In this document: piece after piece, positions 39,297 to 49,795 of the stretch | Layout: every line of letters starts with the position of its first letter | How positions within the stretch are numbered: the stretch's first letter is position 1 | Assembly (NCBI GenBank): GCA_946902985.2 | Contig: OX336388.2 | Coordinates: 374,343,387 to 374,407,386 of the forward strand | DNA: 64,000 nt | Source: Meconema thalassinum | Taxonomy: Eukaryota > Arthropoda > Insecta > Orthoptera > Tettigoniidae | Direction of reading: 5' to 3' | Program-made: the position numbers and the translations under genes | Notes under the pieces: model-generated | Told to the model about the DNA's origin: nothing | Databases searched by the model: none | The model's input: only the letters and a program-made list of their open reading frames with translations

Positions 39297-41343
39297 GCTT
39301 ATTAGGTTACTGAAATCCCATAGGTGAACTTATTTTTATGACCTCTGTGAACATTACAAAATTTCAGTTTTGATAGATTCGTAGATATTTAGAACCGGGG
39401 AATAATTTCGCATGACCACCATGTTGAATAGTTGTATATGTGGGCAATAAAGTTATGTACCAGCAGATGGCGGTTATTCCATTGATTCATTATATAAACG
39501 TCACTTCGATCGCATGATTACGACACAAAAAATCATTATTTTTATTTTAAAATTTGCAAAGACGCCATCTTGAGTTTATGAAAACAATTGAATTACATAA
39601 GATGATTCGAAATAAAATCTAAACGGCTGGACTGATTTCAATGAATCTCGGTAAGGACGTACTACTAATTTGTCCAACCTAGAGCGCGCCTTTCAAATTT
39701 TAATACCTTGAACCAATCCACCATTGCATCTGCGCAAAATAATTCACCGGCATTCTGTATCTTCCAAACTGTGATTGATATCACCCTGAATTTTTTATAG
39801 TAATAAATTCATCTATGTAACGTTTAAAAAATTAGTACAAAAACAATATGGCGGTCGAACGAAATTAAAATATTAAAATTAACTTTTCACGTGATTTAAT
39901 CATCCAATTGTAGTAAAATTTTATACGGCAAATGTCTAATGTAGTTTACTGACATCTTATTTAATTGAATATTTAATAGACTTAAGTTAGCGGTTTAGCG
40001 AATATTTAAAATAAAATAATTATTGTTAGCATACTTTTCACATTTTGCAAAGATGAGGAAAAAGTAGACTTATGAGATCGATCTGGGCAAATGTGTGTCT
40101 GTCTGTCTCGCTGTGTGTGTTACCCCCGCCCCCAGCCCCCCTCTATCAACTCCTAAACGGCTGCAGCTATCGAAACAAAATTTGGTATGAGTCAAGATCC
40201 ATTCCTGAATATCTCAATGCCGTATTTGAAAATGATGTCAGTGCTACAAACTGCTGAAAAATCGCAATTGAAATTTGAGCTCCATGTTGGATATCTTGGA
40301 AGGTATGCATGGGAGCTATTTCAAAATTGACACACGTAGGCTATAGATAGTAATATTTCAGTTTAATTTCCAGGAGGCCATATATGACAGTGTTGCCAAA
40401 ACGATTCTAAGTCTGCTGATAGGTCCAATTTTTAAATGCATATAACATCTACACTATCAATTGGAATTCAACCAAACTTCGTATGTACTATGTGTACATA
40501 AACAGATATGACAGCGTATTCTTAAGAGCAACCAGGGCTGCCAACTGTTAATAAATGATGTCTCTATTTTTGTTACCCTAATATCAATTAAGTTTGCAAG
40601 CCAATAGCTCTAAACTATGCACACGTATAGTACCTTACATTCTAGATTAATTTGGAGTAACTAATATACGTCAGTGCTGCCAACATGATTCTAAGCCTGC
40701 TGATAGGTCCAATTTTAAAATGCATGTAACTTCTATACTAACTAATGGATTTCATTCGATATTGGCACAACAATAGATCATATTATTTCAGATCATTTCT
40801 GACCAACACATGCATGGCATTGTTGCCAACATGATTTTACGCTCGCTGTTAGATACAATGTCTAACTGCAGTTAACGTCCATGCTATCCACTGGACTTCA
40901 ACCAAATTTTGTATTCTGTACCATAAGAGATGGAACTAAGATTATATTCAGTCACGAGGGCTGCCAACTGTAGTGCTTTATTAGGCTACATCATACCAGG
41001 TACACTGTATTTCGATACAATTAGAAATTTCGATATTACCAACTTAATTTCGTCATTATTCTAGATAGATCCATTTAGATTAATCATTGGCATGAATCTT
41101 ACATTTTAAGAAAAGTAGGCTCTTTAGTTCGTCACGAAACTTCTTGTTTGTATCCTAATCATGCGATCGAAGTGACGTATATATAATAAACCAACGGAAT
41201 AATCGTCATAGAATCGTCCACATATACAACTATCTAACATGGCGGTCATCCAAAATTATTCACCGGTTCTAAATATCTACGATTCTATCGCAGCAATCAA
41301 ACTGAAATAAGTTCACTTATGGGATTCCAATAACCTGATAAGC
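39297..41343. repeat. Foldback structure with arms of about 200 bp
   Basis: Left arm about 39297-39525 and right arm about 41156-41343 are reverse complements with moderate divergence and an indel: GCTTATTAGGTTACTGAAAT against GCTTATCAGGTTATTGGAAT, and both contain ACGTCACTTCGATCGCATGA. Repeat P (inverted) fills much of the interior. No duplication was identified, so this may be a large non-autonomous transposon or two flanking copies of one repeat. Confidence 0.6.
40032..41155 (-). repeat. Repeat P, copy 2
   Basis: Reverse orientation of copy 1: starts CTTTTCACATTTTGCAAAGA, has ATGAGATCGATCTGGGCA and a GTCTGTCT run, then the GGCTGCCAACTGT modules. It ends AGTAGGCTCTTTAGTTCGTC and ACTTCTTGTTTGTATCC. 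Confidence 0.65.
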
Positions 41344-41704
41344 AAGCAAAAAAGACAGGTTATCAGACAAATTCTACATGAAGCCAAATAGAGGCTATTA
41401 GCGTGCTCGCACTGTCTGCTGATTGACGTATACGCAGTTTCATTTTCTGAATCATCTCCAGCTGCTCGGCACATCCCAAAAATGACCTCCAACAACAGAA
41501 TCGGTAAATGGTCTGAAATAGAATTATGAGGTACTACACAGAATCGGTATTATGACTGCGCTATAAACCGCGCACCAGTTTCTGGACACATATGGAGTAA
41601 TTATTACCTACCCAATGGTGCATGAACACAGCCATGTCGTGTTATGGCTGCAGGCAATGATGTGGAATGTAAGAAAGGGATAAGACCCACGATCTTCTAA
41701 TAAG
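41344..41704. other. Unassigned sequence
   Basis: Nothing recognised. Confidence 0.35.
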
Positions 41705-41955
41705 ACCACCTCGTGGTGTAGTGGCTAGCATTCTTGGCTGTCAACCCGGAGGTCCGGATTCGAATCCCGGCTTTTGATGGCTGTATTAGTGCGTTTATTT
41801 ATAATTGGATTTTGTAGGGGATGGCTGTAGCCTTGAGTTATCTACCATCCGGCATTTGCCTTTAGAGGAAACTAAGGAAAAAAACACTTCCAGGATGACT
41901 GAGGTGGGAATCGAACCCACCTCTTCTAGGTTTTGCTTCACAAGGCTGAGTTAGT
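41705..41955 (+). mobile_element. SINE-C-like mosaic
   Basis: The + strand head CCTCGTGGTGTAGTGGCTAG with box B GGATTCGAATCCCGG is followed by a segment whose central domain is inverted (GGCATTTGCC, GAGGTGGGAATCGAACCCAC), so two SINE pieces lie in opposite orientation. Confidence 0.65.
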
Positions 41956-41964
41956 CAATTAGTT

Positions 41965-42185
41965 AGTTATTGTTGTTTTAAGGGGCGGAACTAAGAGGTC
42001 ATCTGCCCCCTCTTAACAGAGATTAAAGTAGGCTATACAAATTTAGAATGGAATTAAAAATTTGGAGTCGGATACCTAAATATGAAAAGTCCAAAAATTA
42101 ATAAAACATAAAATTAAATAAAACTAATAATTATAACAAAGCCCTAAGAGAAGAAATCAATTTCTTGCTATTCTTTATTTTTGCT
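41965..42185 (-). mobile_element. LINE 3' UTR end, minus strand
   Basis: GTTAGTTATTGTTGTTTTAA then GGGGCGGAACTAAGAGGTCA is the inverse of the LINE terminus seen at 30820 (CCGCCCCTTAAAAC). The following AT-rich part (AAAATTAATAAAACATAAAA) mirrors 30700-30770. 5'-truncated copy. Confidence 0.6.
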
Positions 42186-42286
42186 GTTGGTTCATTTAGA
42201 CGCATGTGTCATCAACTTTTTTGTGACTGCGAGGACCACCCTCATGCCATACCAAGTACCCGAGCACCATTAAATGGGATATAGGC

Positions 42287-42318
<32 letters not shown>

Positions 42319-42327
42319 GTAATAATA
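42287..42327 (+). repeat. (AAT)n microsatellite
   Basis: AAT repeats with one AGT interruption. Confidence 0.95.
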
Positions 42328-42334
42328 AGATAAA

Positions 42335-43060
42335 TAGGCTAATAGAAATTCAAATACCTGGGTGAATGGATTGAGCCCAACACTCGTGAAAAGGAAGCTT
42401 TCGTGTCACGGATTAACAAAATGGAAATGGCTTACCATTTAACCAAAGACATTTACAAAACACGATCAATGTCCTTCAAGGCCAAACTGAGGCACTACGT
42501 TACCGTTATTCGCCAGGAGGCGTTATATGAATCAGAATGCCTGGCGATGAATAAGAAAGGCCTGGCAGAACAACTCGAAGCCAAAGAGAGGAAGATTCTG
42601 AGAAAGATCTTGGGCCCGGTCAAGGAACGAGGAGAGTATAGAAGACGACACAACGATGAACTTTATCTACACGTGGAGAAAATAACGGACACCATTCGCA
42701 AAAGAAGAGTCTCCTTTATGGCCATTTAACATGAATGAACTCCGGAAGATTGTCCAATCGAATCTGTGCCTATTTTGTGGGAAAGAAAACCAAAGGGATC
42801 TGGTTTTCAGAGGTGGAAAAAGACCTACAAGAACTGGGGATATCACATGAGGACATCTTGGAACGTGTCTCTTTGAAGAAGAAACTAGGGGAAATAAAGA
42901 GTTTTCAGCCAAAACCTATATTGAAAACCGACAAGAAGTGGACCGAAGAACGGAAGGAAGCTCACTGAAGAAGAATGCACGAATACTGGGCCAATGTGAA
43001 AGAACGAGGGAAAAGGCAGTTGAAATAACGTGGTCCATAGAAGACCGAAACGATTATAAA
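42335..43060 (+). pseudogene. RTE-like LINE fragment
   Basis: Frames 42340-42727 and 42735-42968 read INKMEMAYHLTKDIYKTRSM, LEAKERKILRKILGPVKERG and KITDTIRKRRVSFMAI, then IWFSEVEKDLQELGISHEDI. Same family as 610-6010. There is one frame break near 42728, and the RT core is missing. Confidence 0.75.
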
Positions 43061-43490
43061 AAATAAAAATGCAGCAAGCATGCTTCTCTCTTTCCTTTGT
43101 CTGTCTCTATCTTCCTTAGAATTGCTGAAATAGCAAGGGATTCACCGCTCACCAGGTATGCTGCAACTGCTTGCATGACTCATGCACATAAAATACTGTA
43201 CATTTACGTGTGGACAGTCGAGTTGAATCAAAATTTTCCCTGTTACACATAAAACAGGGATGTCCAATTGTTTTACTGTACTGTAGATTCAAAAAATTCT
43301 ATTTCATAAAATGATGACATTTCTGACTTATTCCGGTTCGTGCAACAAAAATGAATTAAAGAATGGATCTAAGGGGAGCTTGTGTTCGCGAGCACTTTTT
43401 GTCTCGTAAGACGAGAGCACCAAATTTCATTTAAAGAGCACCGGGTCGAAAACGCTTGATTAGAGGTTTTGCGACTTCATAGTTATGTAG
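43061..43490. other. Unassigned sequence
   Basis: No gene or repeat identified. Confidence 0.35.
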
Positions 43491-43622
43491 CCTCGTGTAA
43501 TTGGCTGTGTGTGTTCTCTGACAGCCTCAAACCAGAATTTAATTTCTTGGAAGAGTCAAGAATCGAACCCAGAACTCCGAAGTGACAGTCAAGAATGCTA
43601 GCCAATAGACCAGGTGATGGAA
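43491..43622 (-). mobile_element. SINE-C head fragment, minus strand
   Basis: CAGAATTTAATTTCTTGG, the complement of box B (GAATCGAACCC) and AATGCTAGCCAATAGACC (box A complement). The central and 3' domains are lost. Confidence 0.72.
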
Positions 43623-44164
43623 TGCAGTGAATTACAATTCACTGTCCAATAAAGTGACTGTCATGAGTTACTTATTGATTCAACGTTGTTTTAACTTTAA
43701 TCACGGAATACGCTGAACGAAATGCCTGTTACATGAATACCCTACATCATGCCAAACAATCGTTAAGAAGAGGGCATCGATCCCAGGATCAGAGAAGTTG
43801 AATGATTTGTTCGTGTCAAGGTTATCGAGATACACATTTATCTTTCAGCGTGGCATGGATAGAGGGAGGCAAGTTTGCTAACGGGTAAAATCAGCAGCAT
43901 CAACATTTTTGTAACAACAAAGCACGCCTTCGAGTGGAGAAAGAGGGCGATAATTTAGCCCCTCCCCTACCGCTATCTGGCCTGGCAAAGTGACAACAAA
44001 CTTCAGAGATAAGACCGACAAGTTCTCATGACAGAACATTCGCAACAGAATTAGTTAATAAGCTGTACCACCTTGAATGACTGCATTTGTAAACACCGTG
44101 ATAGAATTGAAATGATTTTCGAACTACGATTATTATTATTATTATCATTATTATTATTATTATT
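43623..44164. other. Unassigned sequence ending in (ATT)n
   Basis: No gene recognised; an ATT run occupies 44131-44163. Confidence 0.4.
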
Positions 44165-44507
44165 CAAGCCTCCGTGGCTTAGGCGGCAGCATGCCGGCCT
44201 CTCACCGCTGAGTCCGTGGTTCAAATCCCGGTCACTCCATGTGATATCTGTGCTGGACAGAACGGAGGCAGACAGGTTTTTCTCCGGGTACTCCGGATTT
44301 CCCTGTCAAAATTTCATTCCAGGAACACTCTCCACTATCATTTCATTTCATCTGTCATTCATTTAATCATTTCCCCAGAGGAGTGCGTCAGGCCTCGGCA
44401 GCCGGCACAGTTCATATCCTCGCCGCTAGATAGGGGCTTCATTCATTCCATTCCTGACCCGGTCGGAGACTGGAAGCAGGCTGTGGATTTTCATTCATTC
44501 ATTATTA
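44165..44507 (+). mobile_element. SINE-G copy, full length
   Basis: CAAGCCTCCGTGGCTTAGGC head (box A within), box B GTGGTTCAAATCCCGG, conserved body (GGAGGCAGACAGGTTTTTCT, GCCGGCACAGTTCATATCC) and the terminus GGCTGTGGATTTTCATTCAT. Immediately followed by a SINE-C. Confidence 0.87.
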
Positions 44508-45137
44508 TAAACCAGCTTTGGTGGTCAAGAGCGCTAACACGCTACCTCGTGCCTCACTGTTATCGGGAGAGCGTGGGTTTGAATCCCACCTCGGCCATCC
44601 TGAAATTGTTTTTTCCGTAGTTTCACCCCCAGGCAAATACCGGGATGGTACCTAACTTATGGCCCCGGCCGCTTCCTACCGAAATCCTATCTCAATTACA
44701 AACATACACACACTAGCACAGACATCACAGAGACACAGGTTATCAAACAAATTCTACACACACCCAAGTACACGAGACTACATGACCACGATGTCGCAAT
44801 AATTTATAACCCCACCCCCTGGCACTATAGCCCATGAAGGGCCTAGGCTTACCAAGCGACCGCTGCCCAGCCATTTGGCCTGCAGATATTAGGGTGACAC
44901 GTGATCAGCGCAGCGGGTCCACTCGGCCGTTAATTTTGGTTTTCGTGACCAGGGCGCTGCCTCACTGTCAGACAGCTACTCAACTGTCCACACGTGGCTG
45001 AGTGCGCCCCGTTCCAGCTCTCACGTCAGTTTCTAAAATTCCTGATGGAGCCAGGAATCGAGGTGAGAGGCAGGCACGCTACCCTAACACCACGGGGACG
45101 GCACGATGTCGCAAAGCCCCTAAATAATCAACAACAA
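44508..45137 (+). mobile_element. SINE-C copy, split by SINE-N
   Basis: Head CAGCTTTGGTGGTCAAGAGC, box B GGGTTTGAATCCCACC, central domain (GTTTTTTCCGTAGTTTCACC, GGGATGGTACCTAACTTATG), then CAATTACAAACATACACAC and the 3' domain. It is interrupted at CACGATGTCGCA and ends CCCCTAAATAATCAACAAC. Confidence 0.83.
44799..45101 (-). mobile_element. SINE-N insertion
   Basis: Flanked by the 12-bp duplication CACGATGTCGCA (44787-44798, 45102-45113). On the minus strand the head has GTGTTAGGGTAGCGTGCC (box A) and TCGATTCCTGGC (box B). The 3' end on that strand is GTGCCAGGGGGTGGGGTTAT. Only copy here. Confidence 0.75.
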
Positions 45138-45283
45138 CAACAATATTGGTGCCTTCCTGGTGTATGGAGTGAGAGCTGGGTGGAATCGGGATCTCTCATG
45201 CATACTGTAAGCTGAGGGTAACTGATGCGAGGGTAGTACGAATGATTGTAGGGACAAATGGATGGAACAATGGCTGGAAAGTG

Positions 45284-45284
<1 letters not shown>
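45138..45284. other. Unassigned spacer
   Basis: Nothing recognised. Confidence 0.3.
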
Positions 45285-45322
<38 letters not shown>

Positions 45323-45440
45323 TTGGACTTACGTCCCTTTTAACTGTATAGCTTATAAGGACGCCATGGTGCCGGAATTTTGCCCCGAACGGGATTTGTA
45401 TATGCCAGCAAACATATTAAAGCAACCTCAAAGGCCAACT
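45285..45440 (-). mobile_element. SINE-K copy, part 1
   Basis: An (AAT)n run (45285-45321) is the inverted tail, then GTTGGACTTACGTCCCTTTT and GCCGGAATTTTGCCCCGAAC, as at 54337. It is split at TCAAAGGCCAACT by SINE-A and resumes at 45908. Confidence 0.8.
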
Positions 45441-45907
45441 CTCAAGATTGCAGGTTAAAATCCGGCCGAAGTCTTAGGATTTTTAAGAGCGTTAAAAATT
45501 TCTCACTATGCTTTCCTTCGGAGGGGAAGTAAAGCCGGCGGGCCCATGTTATAGATTTATGGCATGTTAAAGAACCTTCCACTAATTACACCTGTGTGAA
45601 GCTAAATTAGGTTAAACATTTGACAAACGCTCTTAGGTTCCGACGTTCGTCGTCAGGAGCCGACTGCGATGGCATCTGGTAACCAAGTTCTGAACTAGTT
45701 GTCGTTGACGGTGGCGTTTGGCGGCAAAAGTAGGAACTACTTGAAAAAATTCAATATCTGCAGTCCTTACTTGAATTGAAAACAGATAACACACACTAAT
45801 ACAGTCATCACAATTAACACCGGTTATCAGACAGATTCTACACACACCCAAAATACACGGGGCTACATGACCGCGTTGTCGCAGCCCCTAAAGTGAGGAA
45901 CCAACCA
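45441..45907 (+). mobile_element. SINE-A copy in SINE-K
   Basis: Flanked by TCAAAGGCCAACT (45428-45440, 45908-45920). The 5' end is truncated inside the head (box B remains as GGTTAAAATCCGG). The 3' domain and AGGAACCAACCA tail are complete. Confidence 0.88.
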
Positions 45908-45972
45908 TCAAAGGCCAACTGGATGCACCAGGATTCAATCCTGCAGCCTTGGGAACAGCAGGCAGGAACGTA
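45908..45972 (-). mobile_element. SINE-K copy, part 2
   Basis: GGATGCACCAGGATTCAATC (box B complement) and GCAGCCTTGGGAACAGCAGG. It is interrupted again at GGCAGGAACGTA. Confidence 0.7.
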
Positions 45973-46030
45973 GTTAGTTAGTTATTTATTGTTGTTTTAA
46001 GGGGCGGAACTACGAGGTCATCTGGCCCTA
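45973..46030 (-). mobile_element. 58-bp LINE tail insertion
   Basis: Flanked by GGCAGGAACGTA (45961-45972, 46031-46042). On the minus strand it reads ...GTAGTTCCGCCCCTTAAAAC then AACAATAAATAACTAACTAA: only the last bases of the LINE plus its tail. Confidence 0.8.
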
Positions 46031-46239
46031 GGCAGGAACGTACTCGTAATCTCTACATAGTATAAAACAAGTCCCCGATTCTTGGATGTAACAGGTAATC
46101 TCGAGAACCACTGGATGGGTTTTGATGCGGTTTTCACCATTCTGTAAAGGATATCTCGAGGTTCTGTAGAGAAACATTCATTTATGACCAAAAGAAGCCG
46201 AGCAGTAACGAATTCAGTGAATCAAGTCAAAAAGAACCA

Positions 46240-46800
46240 GCCGTCCGTGCGTCTTTTAAGCTTACGCTCGGTAAACCGTTGAAAATATCTATATACTATG
46301 AGTGTTCAGCATGAAGAGTTCTACATAAATGTTCCTGACAGCATATCTCTTATCTTTAATACGTCACCCACTATAAGTGTTTTTACGTTTTCATTTCTTC
46401 CAACAATCTCCATTCAGTGGGAATATAAATTACTAGCTTCGGAGCGAGTTTACGAGCCAGCCTATCACCGCAGCTTCGGCCAGCATCAAACTGTCGAGCC
46501 GTGTCGAGTTAGGACTCACAAGGAGAAGTCGCCAAGTGGTTTACTAGAAAAGCATTCAAATTTGGTGGGTTTGCTCTTCATTAAAAAAATATATATATTT
46601 TGCCCCTGTTCGAGCGTTTTTGCCAATGGGCCTTCATGTGTTCAAAATTGAACGTTTAAAATCAATCCTCAAACTTTTGTAGTCTTATTCCCACACACGT
46701 TCCCAGATCATCTTCGTGGCGTAGTCGCTAGCGCGTTGGCGTGGGGAATTGAAGGTTTCGAGTTCGAGTCAACTCTTGGTCACGACTTTTTTTCTTTTAC
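46240..46800 (+). repeat. Repeat M, copy 1, with tRNA-like part
   Basis: 46230-46720 matches the reverse complement of 47590-47900 (CCGTCCGTGCGTCTTTTAAG, GGTGGGTTTGCTCTTCAT, CCTGTTCGAGCGTTTTTGCC). It is followed by CGTGGCGTAGTCGCTAGCGC (box A) and GTTTCGAGTTCGAGTC (box B). The shared region lies upstream of box A, unlike a normal SINE. Confidence 0.6.
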
Positions 46801-47113
46801 TGATAAATCCCTTATTATTGTCTTTCGTGTTTTCTATAGTGTATTTGCTGTGATTTCTTCGGTTTTGGAGCTATGTACAATATTTTAACATCAGTATTCG
46901 TCCGTGACGCTTGAACGCGTTGAAAGTTTTATTCGTTAGAATTTAAACGCAGCGTGGCCGGCGACGCTACGATCATTCGCACTGCGCTGAGTCTAATACA
47001 GAAACGCCAGAGTCCTTCCCTCTGTTCCACTCTGCTCCACCATCAAGCTAAACATTCTGCATGTAAACAATAACTATTAATTTATACAACAAATAATAAA
47101 ATACTTGATGTAA
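46801..47113. other. Unassigned sequence
   Basis: No gene recognised. Confidence 0.3.
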
Positions 47114-47124
47114 TCTGCCAACTT

Positions 47125-47461
47125 TTTTTTTTTTTTAGCGTATGGCTTTTAGTTTTAGTGCCGGGAGTGTCCGAGGACATGTTCGGCTCGCCAGTTTTGT
47201 AGCTGCTTCGAGACGGACACCCAATGGGTGAGCTACAAGTACCGTTGGGGAGGAAAGTTGGAAGGGAGGGTCGAGGAGTTGGAAGGTAGCGGCTGTGGCC
47301 TATAGTTGAGGACCAACCCCGGCATTTGCATGGAAGGAAGATGGGAAACCACAGAAGACCATCTTCAAGGTTGCCGGCGGGGGGATTCGAATCTCCTCGC
47401 CTCCCGGATGTGAGCGACTGCCAACAGTCATGCCGCAACGACCTCGGCTAACTCACCCGGT
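47125..47461 (-). mobile_element. SINE-B copy, full length
   Basis: Flanked by TCTGCCAACTT (47114-47124, 47462-47472). On the minus strand: GGGTGAGTTAGCCGAGGTCG (box A), GATTCGAATCCCCC (box B), the central domain, GAACATGTCCTCGGACACTC, and an A-rich tail (T run 47125-47137). Confidence 0.9.
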
Positions 47462-47545
47462 TCTGCCAACTTATATATTGTACCACAAACATAAAAGAAA
47501 AGAAAAAATGACAAAGTAAGATAAAGAAAATAATTTAAAAAGATC

Positions 47546-47930
47546 AAGGTAGGTTCCGATCACGGTACCTTCGCTAGCAACTACGCCACGGAGACGAGGC
47601 GGGATTTGTGCGGGAATAAGACTACAAAAGTTTGAGGACTGATTTTAAACGTTCAATTTTGAGCACACTAACGCCCATAGGCAAAAACGCTCGAACAGGG
47701 GTAAAATATTTTTTTTATGAAGAGCAAACCCACCAAATGTGAACGCATTTCTAGTAAACCACTTGGCGACCTCTCCTTGTCAGAAAAGAGTATATGTTTT
47801 TGGAGTTTCACTGTTTACCTCGGCTTTTCTGAATTGCGTCTGAGACCAGCGGTCCGTGCGCCTTTTAAGCTTACACTGTTACCATTAAAGTTAACGGGCG
47901 GAGACGGGGAGGGATGCTAGTAAATAAATA
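47546..47930 (-). repeat. Repeat M, copy 2
   Basis: Inverted relative to copy 1. On the minus strand the shared block is followed by GTCTCCGTGGCGTAGTTGCT, the tRNA-like box A. The two copies form an inverted pair about 850 bp apart with SINE-B between them. Confidence 0.6.
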
Positions 47931-48534
47931 TATGTACCAACGCAGGTGAATCTTTGAGTATATTATTTGTATTACGGTACTTTATTTGTTTGTCGTAATA
48001 CGCAATGTCTCTCGAGAGATTCCGGAATGATGTTTTTAATTCTTTTAAGGGCTTCTCAAAGAAGAAACAGAATATTGAATTCTCTTATCATCTTCTATCG
48101 TCTACTCCACGTCATGCTGTTAGAAGTATTTGTGACCTGGGAGTAAAATTCTCAGACACACTTAATTTTAATGAGCATATGAAAAATATATTAAAAAAAG
48201 GCTTTGCAGAGATTAGGTTGCATAACTCGTTATGCCAAGGAATTTCGTGACTCAAATACATATATTTCCTACTGTACGTGACCCTTGTCAGACCCTTAAT
48301 TGAATATTGTACACCGATTTGGAGCCCTTTCAATAAAACACAAATTGAGAGTTTAGGGAAAGTACAACACAAATTCCTACGAATTTATGCGTATCGTTTT
48401 CTACACCCAATAACGAATTATAACTACTCTGAAGTAATGATGCAATTGAAGCTGCCAACTCTTAAATCCCGTCGTGATAATTTTTATATTCTTAATATGT
48501 ACCAGATCGTTAACTCTCACATAAACTGCCCAGA

Positions 48535-49059
48535 AGTGGCTTCGGTGGCGTAGTTGGTAGCATGCTGAGCTTCTATGCCCAAGATAGCGGGTTCAAACCC
48601 GGCCGAAGCCGTCGGATTTTTTAAGAGCGTTAAAAATCCCTCAGTATGCCTTCCTTCGGAGGGGAAGTAAAGCCGGCGGTCCCATGTCATAGATTTATGG
48701 CATGTTAAAGATCTTTCCACTAATTACACCTGTGTGAAACTAAATTGGATAGGTTAAGAATGTAAACAACGCTCTTAGGTTGCTACGTTCGTTGCCAAGA
48801 GCCGACTGCGGTGGCGTCTAGTAGCTAGTTCTGAACTAGGCCTAGTAGTCGTTGACGGTGGCGTTTGGCGGCAAAAGTAGGAACTATTTGAAAATTCAAA
48901 GTTGCAGTCCCTACTTGAATTAAAAAAACAGATACACACACTAATACAGTCATCACAATTAACACCGGTTATCAGACAGATTCTACACACACCCAAAGTA
49001 CACGGGGCTACATGACCGCGTTGTCGCAGCCCCTAAACTAAGGAACCAACCAACCAACC
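48535..49059 (+). mobile_element. SINE-A, full-length reference copy
   Basis: 525 bp flanked by AAACTGCCCAGA (48523-48534, 49060-49071). The head folds like a tRNA: GGCTTCGG pairs with CCGAAGCC, box A GGCGTAGTTGGTAGC, box B GGGTTCAAACC. After the body comes the shared 3' domain (GTACACGGGGCTACATGACC, GTTGTCGCAGCCCCTAAACT) and an AACC tail. Best copy for defining the family. Confidence 0.95.
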
Positions 49060-49280
49060 AAACTGCCCAGAATTACTAAATGAAATCAATATCTATGTGC
49101 CACCCCGTTCGATGCGCAAGCATCATGTATTTGAAACAAACTGGCATCCGACTAATTATGGTCTAAATAGAATGATGCGAATCTCAAATGGGGTCAGCTT
49201 AGACTTGTTCAATACCGATGAAAGACCCCTGAGAAAATATCTGCTTTCCTCTTCATTCGACAATCTGTATGAATACAGTT

Positions 49281-49644
49281 TAATGTCTACCCCTTATTAT
49301 GCCCGTTTTCCAACGGGGTCGGGGATGAGATGCGATGGAAGTCTTTGTGGCGATGGTTTTTACGGCCGAATGCCCTTCCTGACGCCAACCTCATGAGAGG
49401 AGTTAATGAGAGATGAAATGAATGATGGTGAATGAAACTGGGCAAGGATGTGGAAGGAAGCAGCCGTGGCCTGTCTGAAGGTACCGTCCCAGCATTTGCC
49501 TGGTGTTGAAAATGGGAAACCACGGAAAACCATTTCAAGGACGGCCGACGGTGGGGCTCGAACCCACGCGTCTACCGAGTCAGCAGAGAGCTTGGCTCCA
49601 TGACCTAATGCAGCGCTTTAGCGAGCGTAGCCACTACTGTCGGT
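49281..49644 (-). mobile_element. SINE-I copy
   Basis: Flanked by the 17-bp duplication TCTGTATGAATACAGTT (49264-49280, 49645-49661), itself a near-palindrome. On the minus strand: box B GGGTTCGAGCCCC, central domain (GGTTTTCCGTGGTTTCCCAT, GGCAAATGCTGGGACGG), then a 3' part with GCGTCAGGAAGGGCATTCGG that resembles SINE-D. Confidence 0.85.
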
Positions 49645-49755
49645 TCTGTATGAATACAGTTGATTGTACTATATATAGTAGGGTACTCGTATTAACTCTT
49701 AATGTATTTTATCCTGTATAAAAGAAAATGGTGGAAGCCGTCAATACATATGTAT

Positions 49756-49793
49756 GAATGTATGTATATATATATATATGTATGTATGTATGT
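49756..49793 (+). repeat. TATG/TA microsatellite
   Basis: GTATGTATATATATATAT followed by ATGT repeats; likely the tail of the Jockey-like LINE. Confidence 0.9.
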
Positions 49794-49795
49794 AT

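Larger units (their letters stand above)
48005..49720 (+). pseudogene. Jockey-like LINE C-terminus carrying two SINEs
   Basis: Three open pieces read in order. 48005-48250: RSICDLGVKFSDTLNFNEHM (RT palm end). 48278-48534: TLVRPLIEYCTPIWSPFNKT, VQHKFLRIYAYRF and KLPTLKSRRD (thumb). 49060-49270: the terminal SMRKHHVFETNWHPTNYGL and PLRKYLLSS. This is the standard end of Jockey-type reverse transcriptases. One frame break lies near 48250. The coding trace is interrupted only by SINE-A (48535-49059) and SINE-I (49281-49644). Confidence 0.8.

Noticed and set aside
48535..48620. Possible functional tRNA genes at the many box A/box B pairs
   Set aside because: All belong to SINE copies with shared bodies, tails and target duplications; anticodon arms are imperfect.
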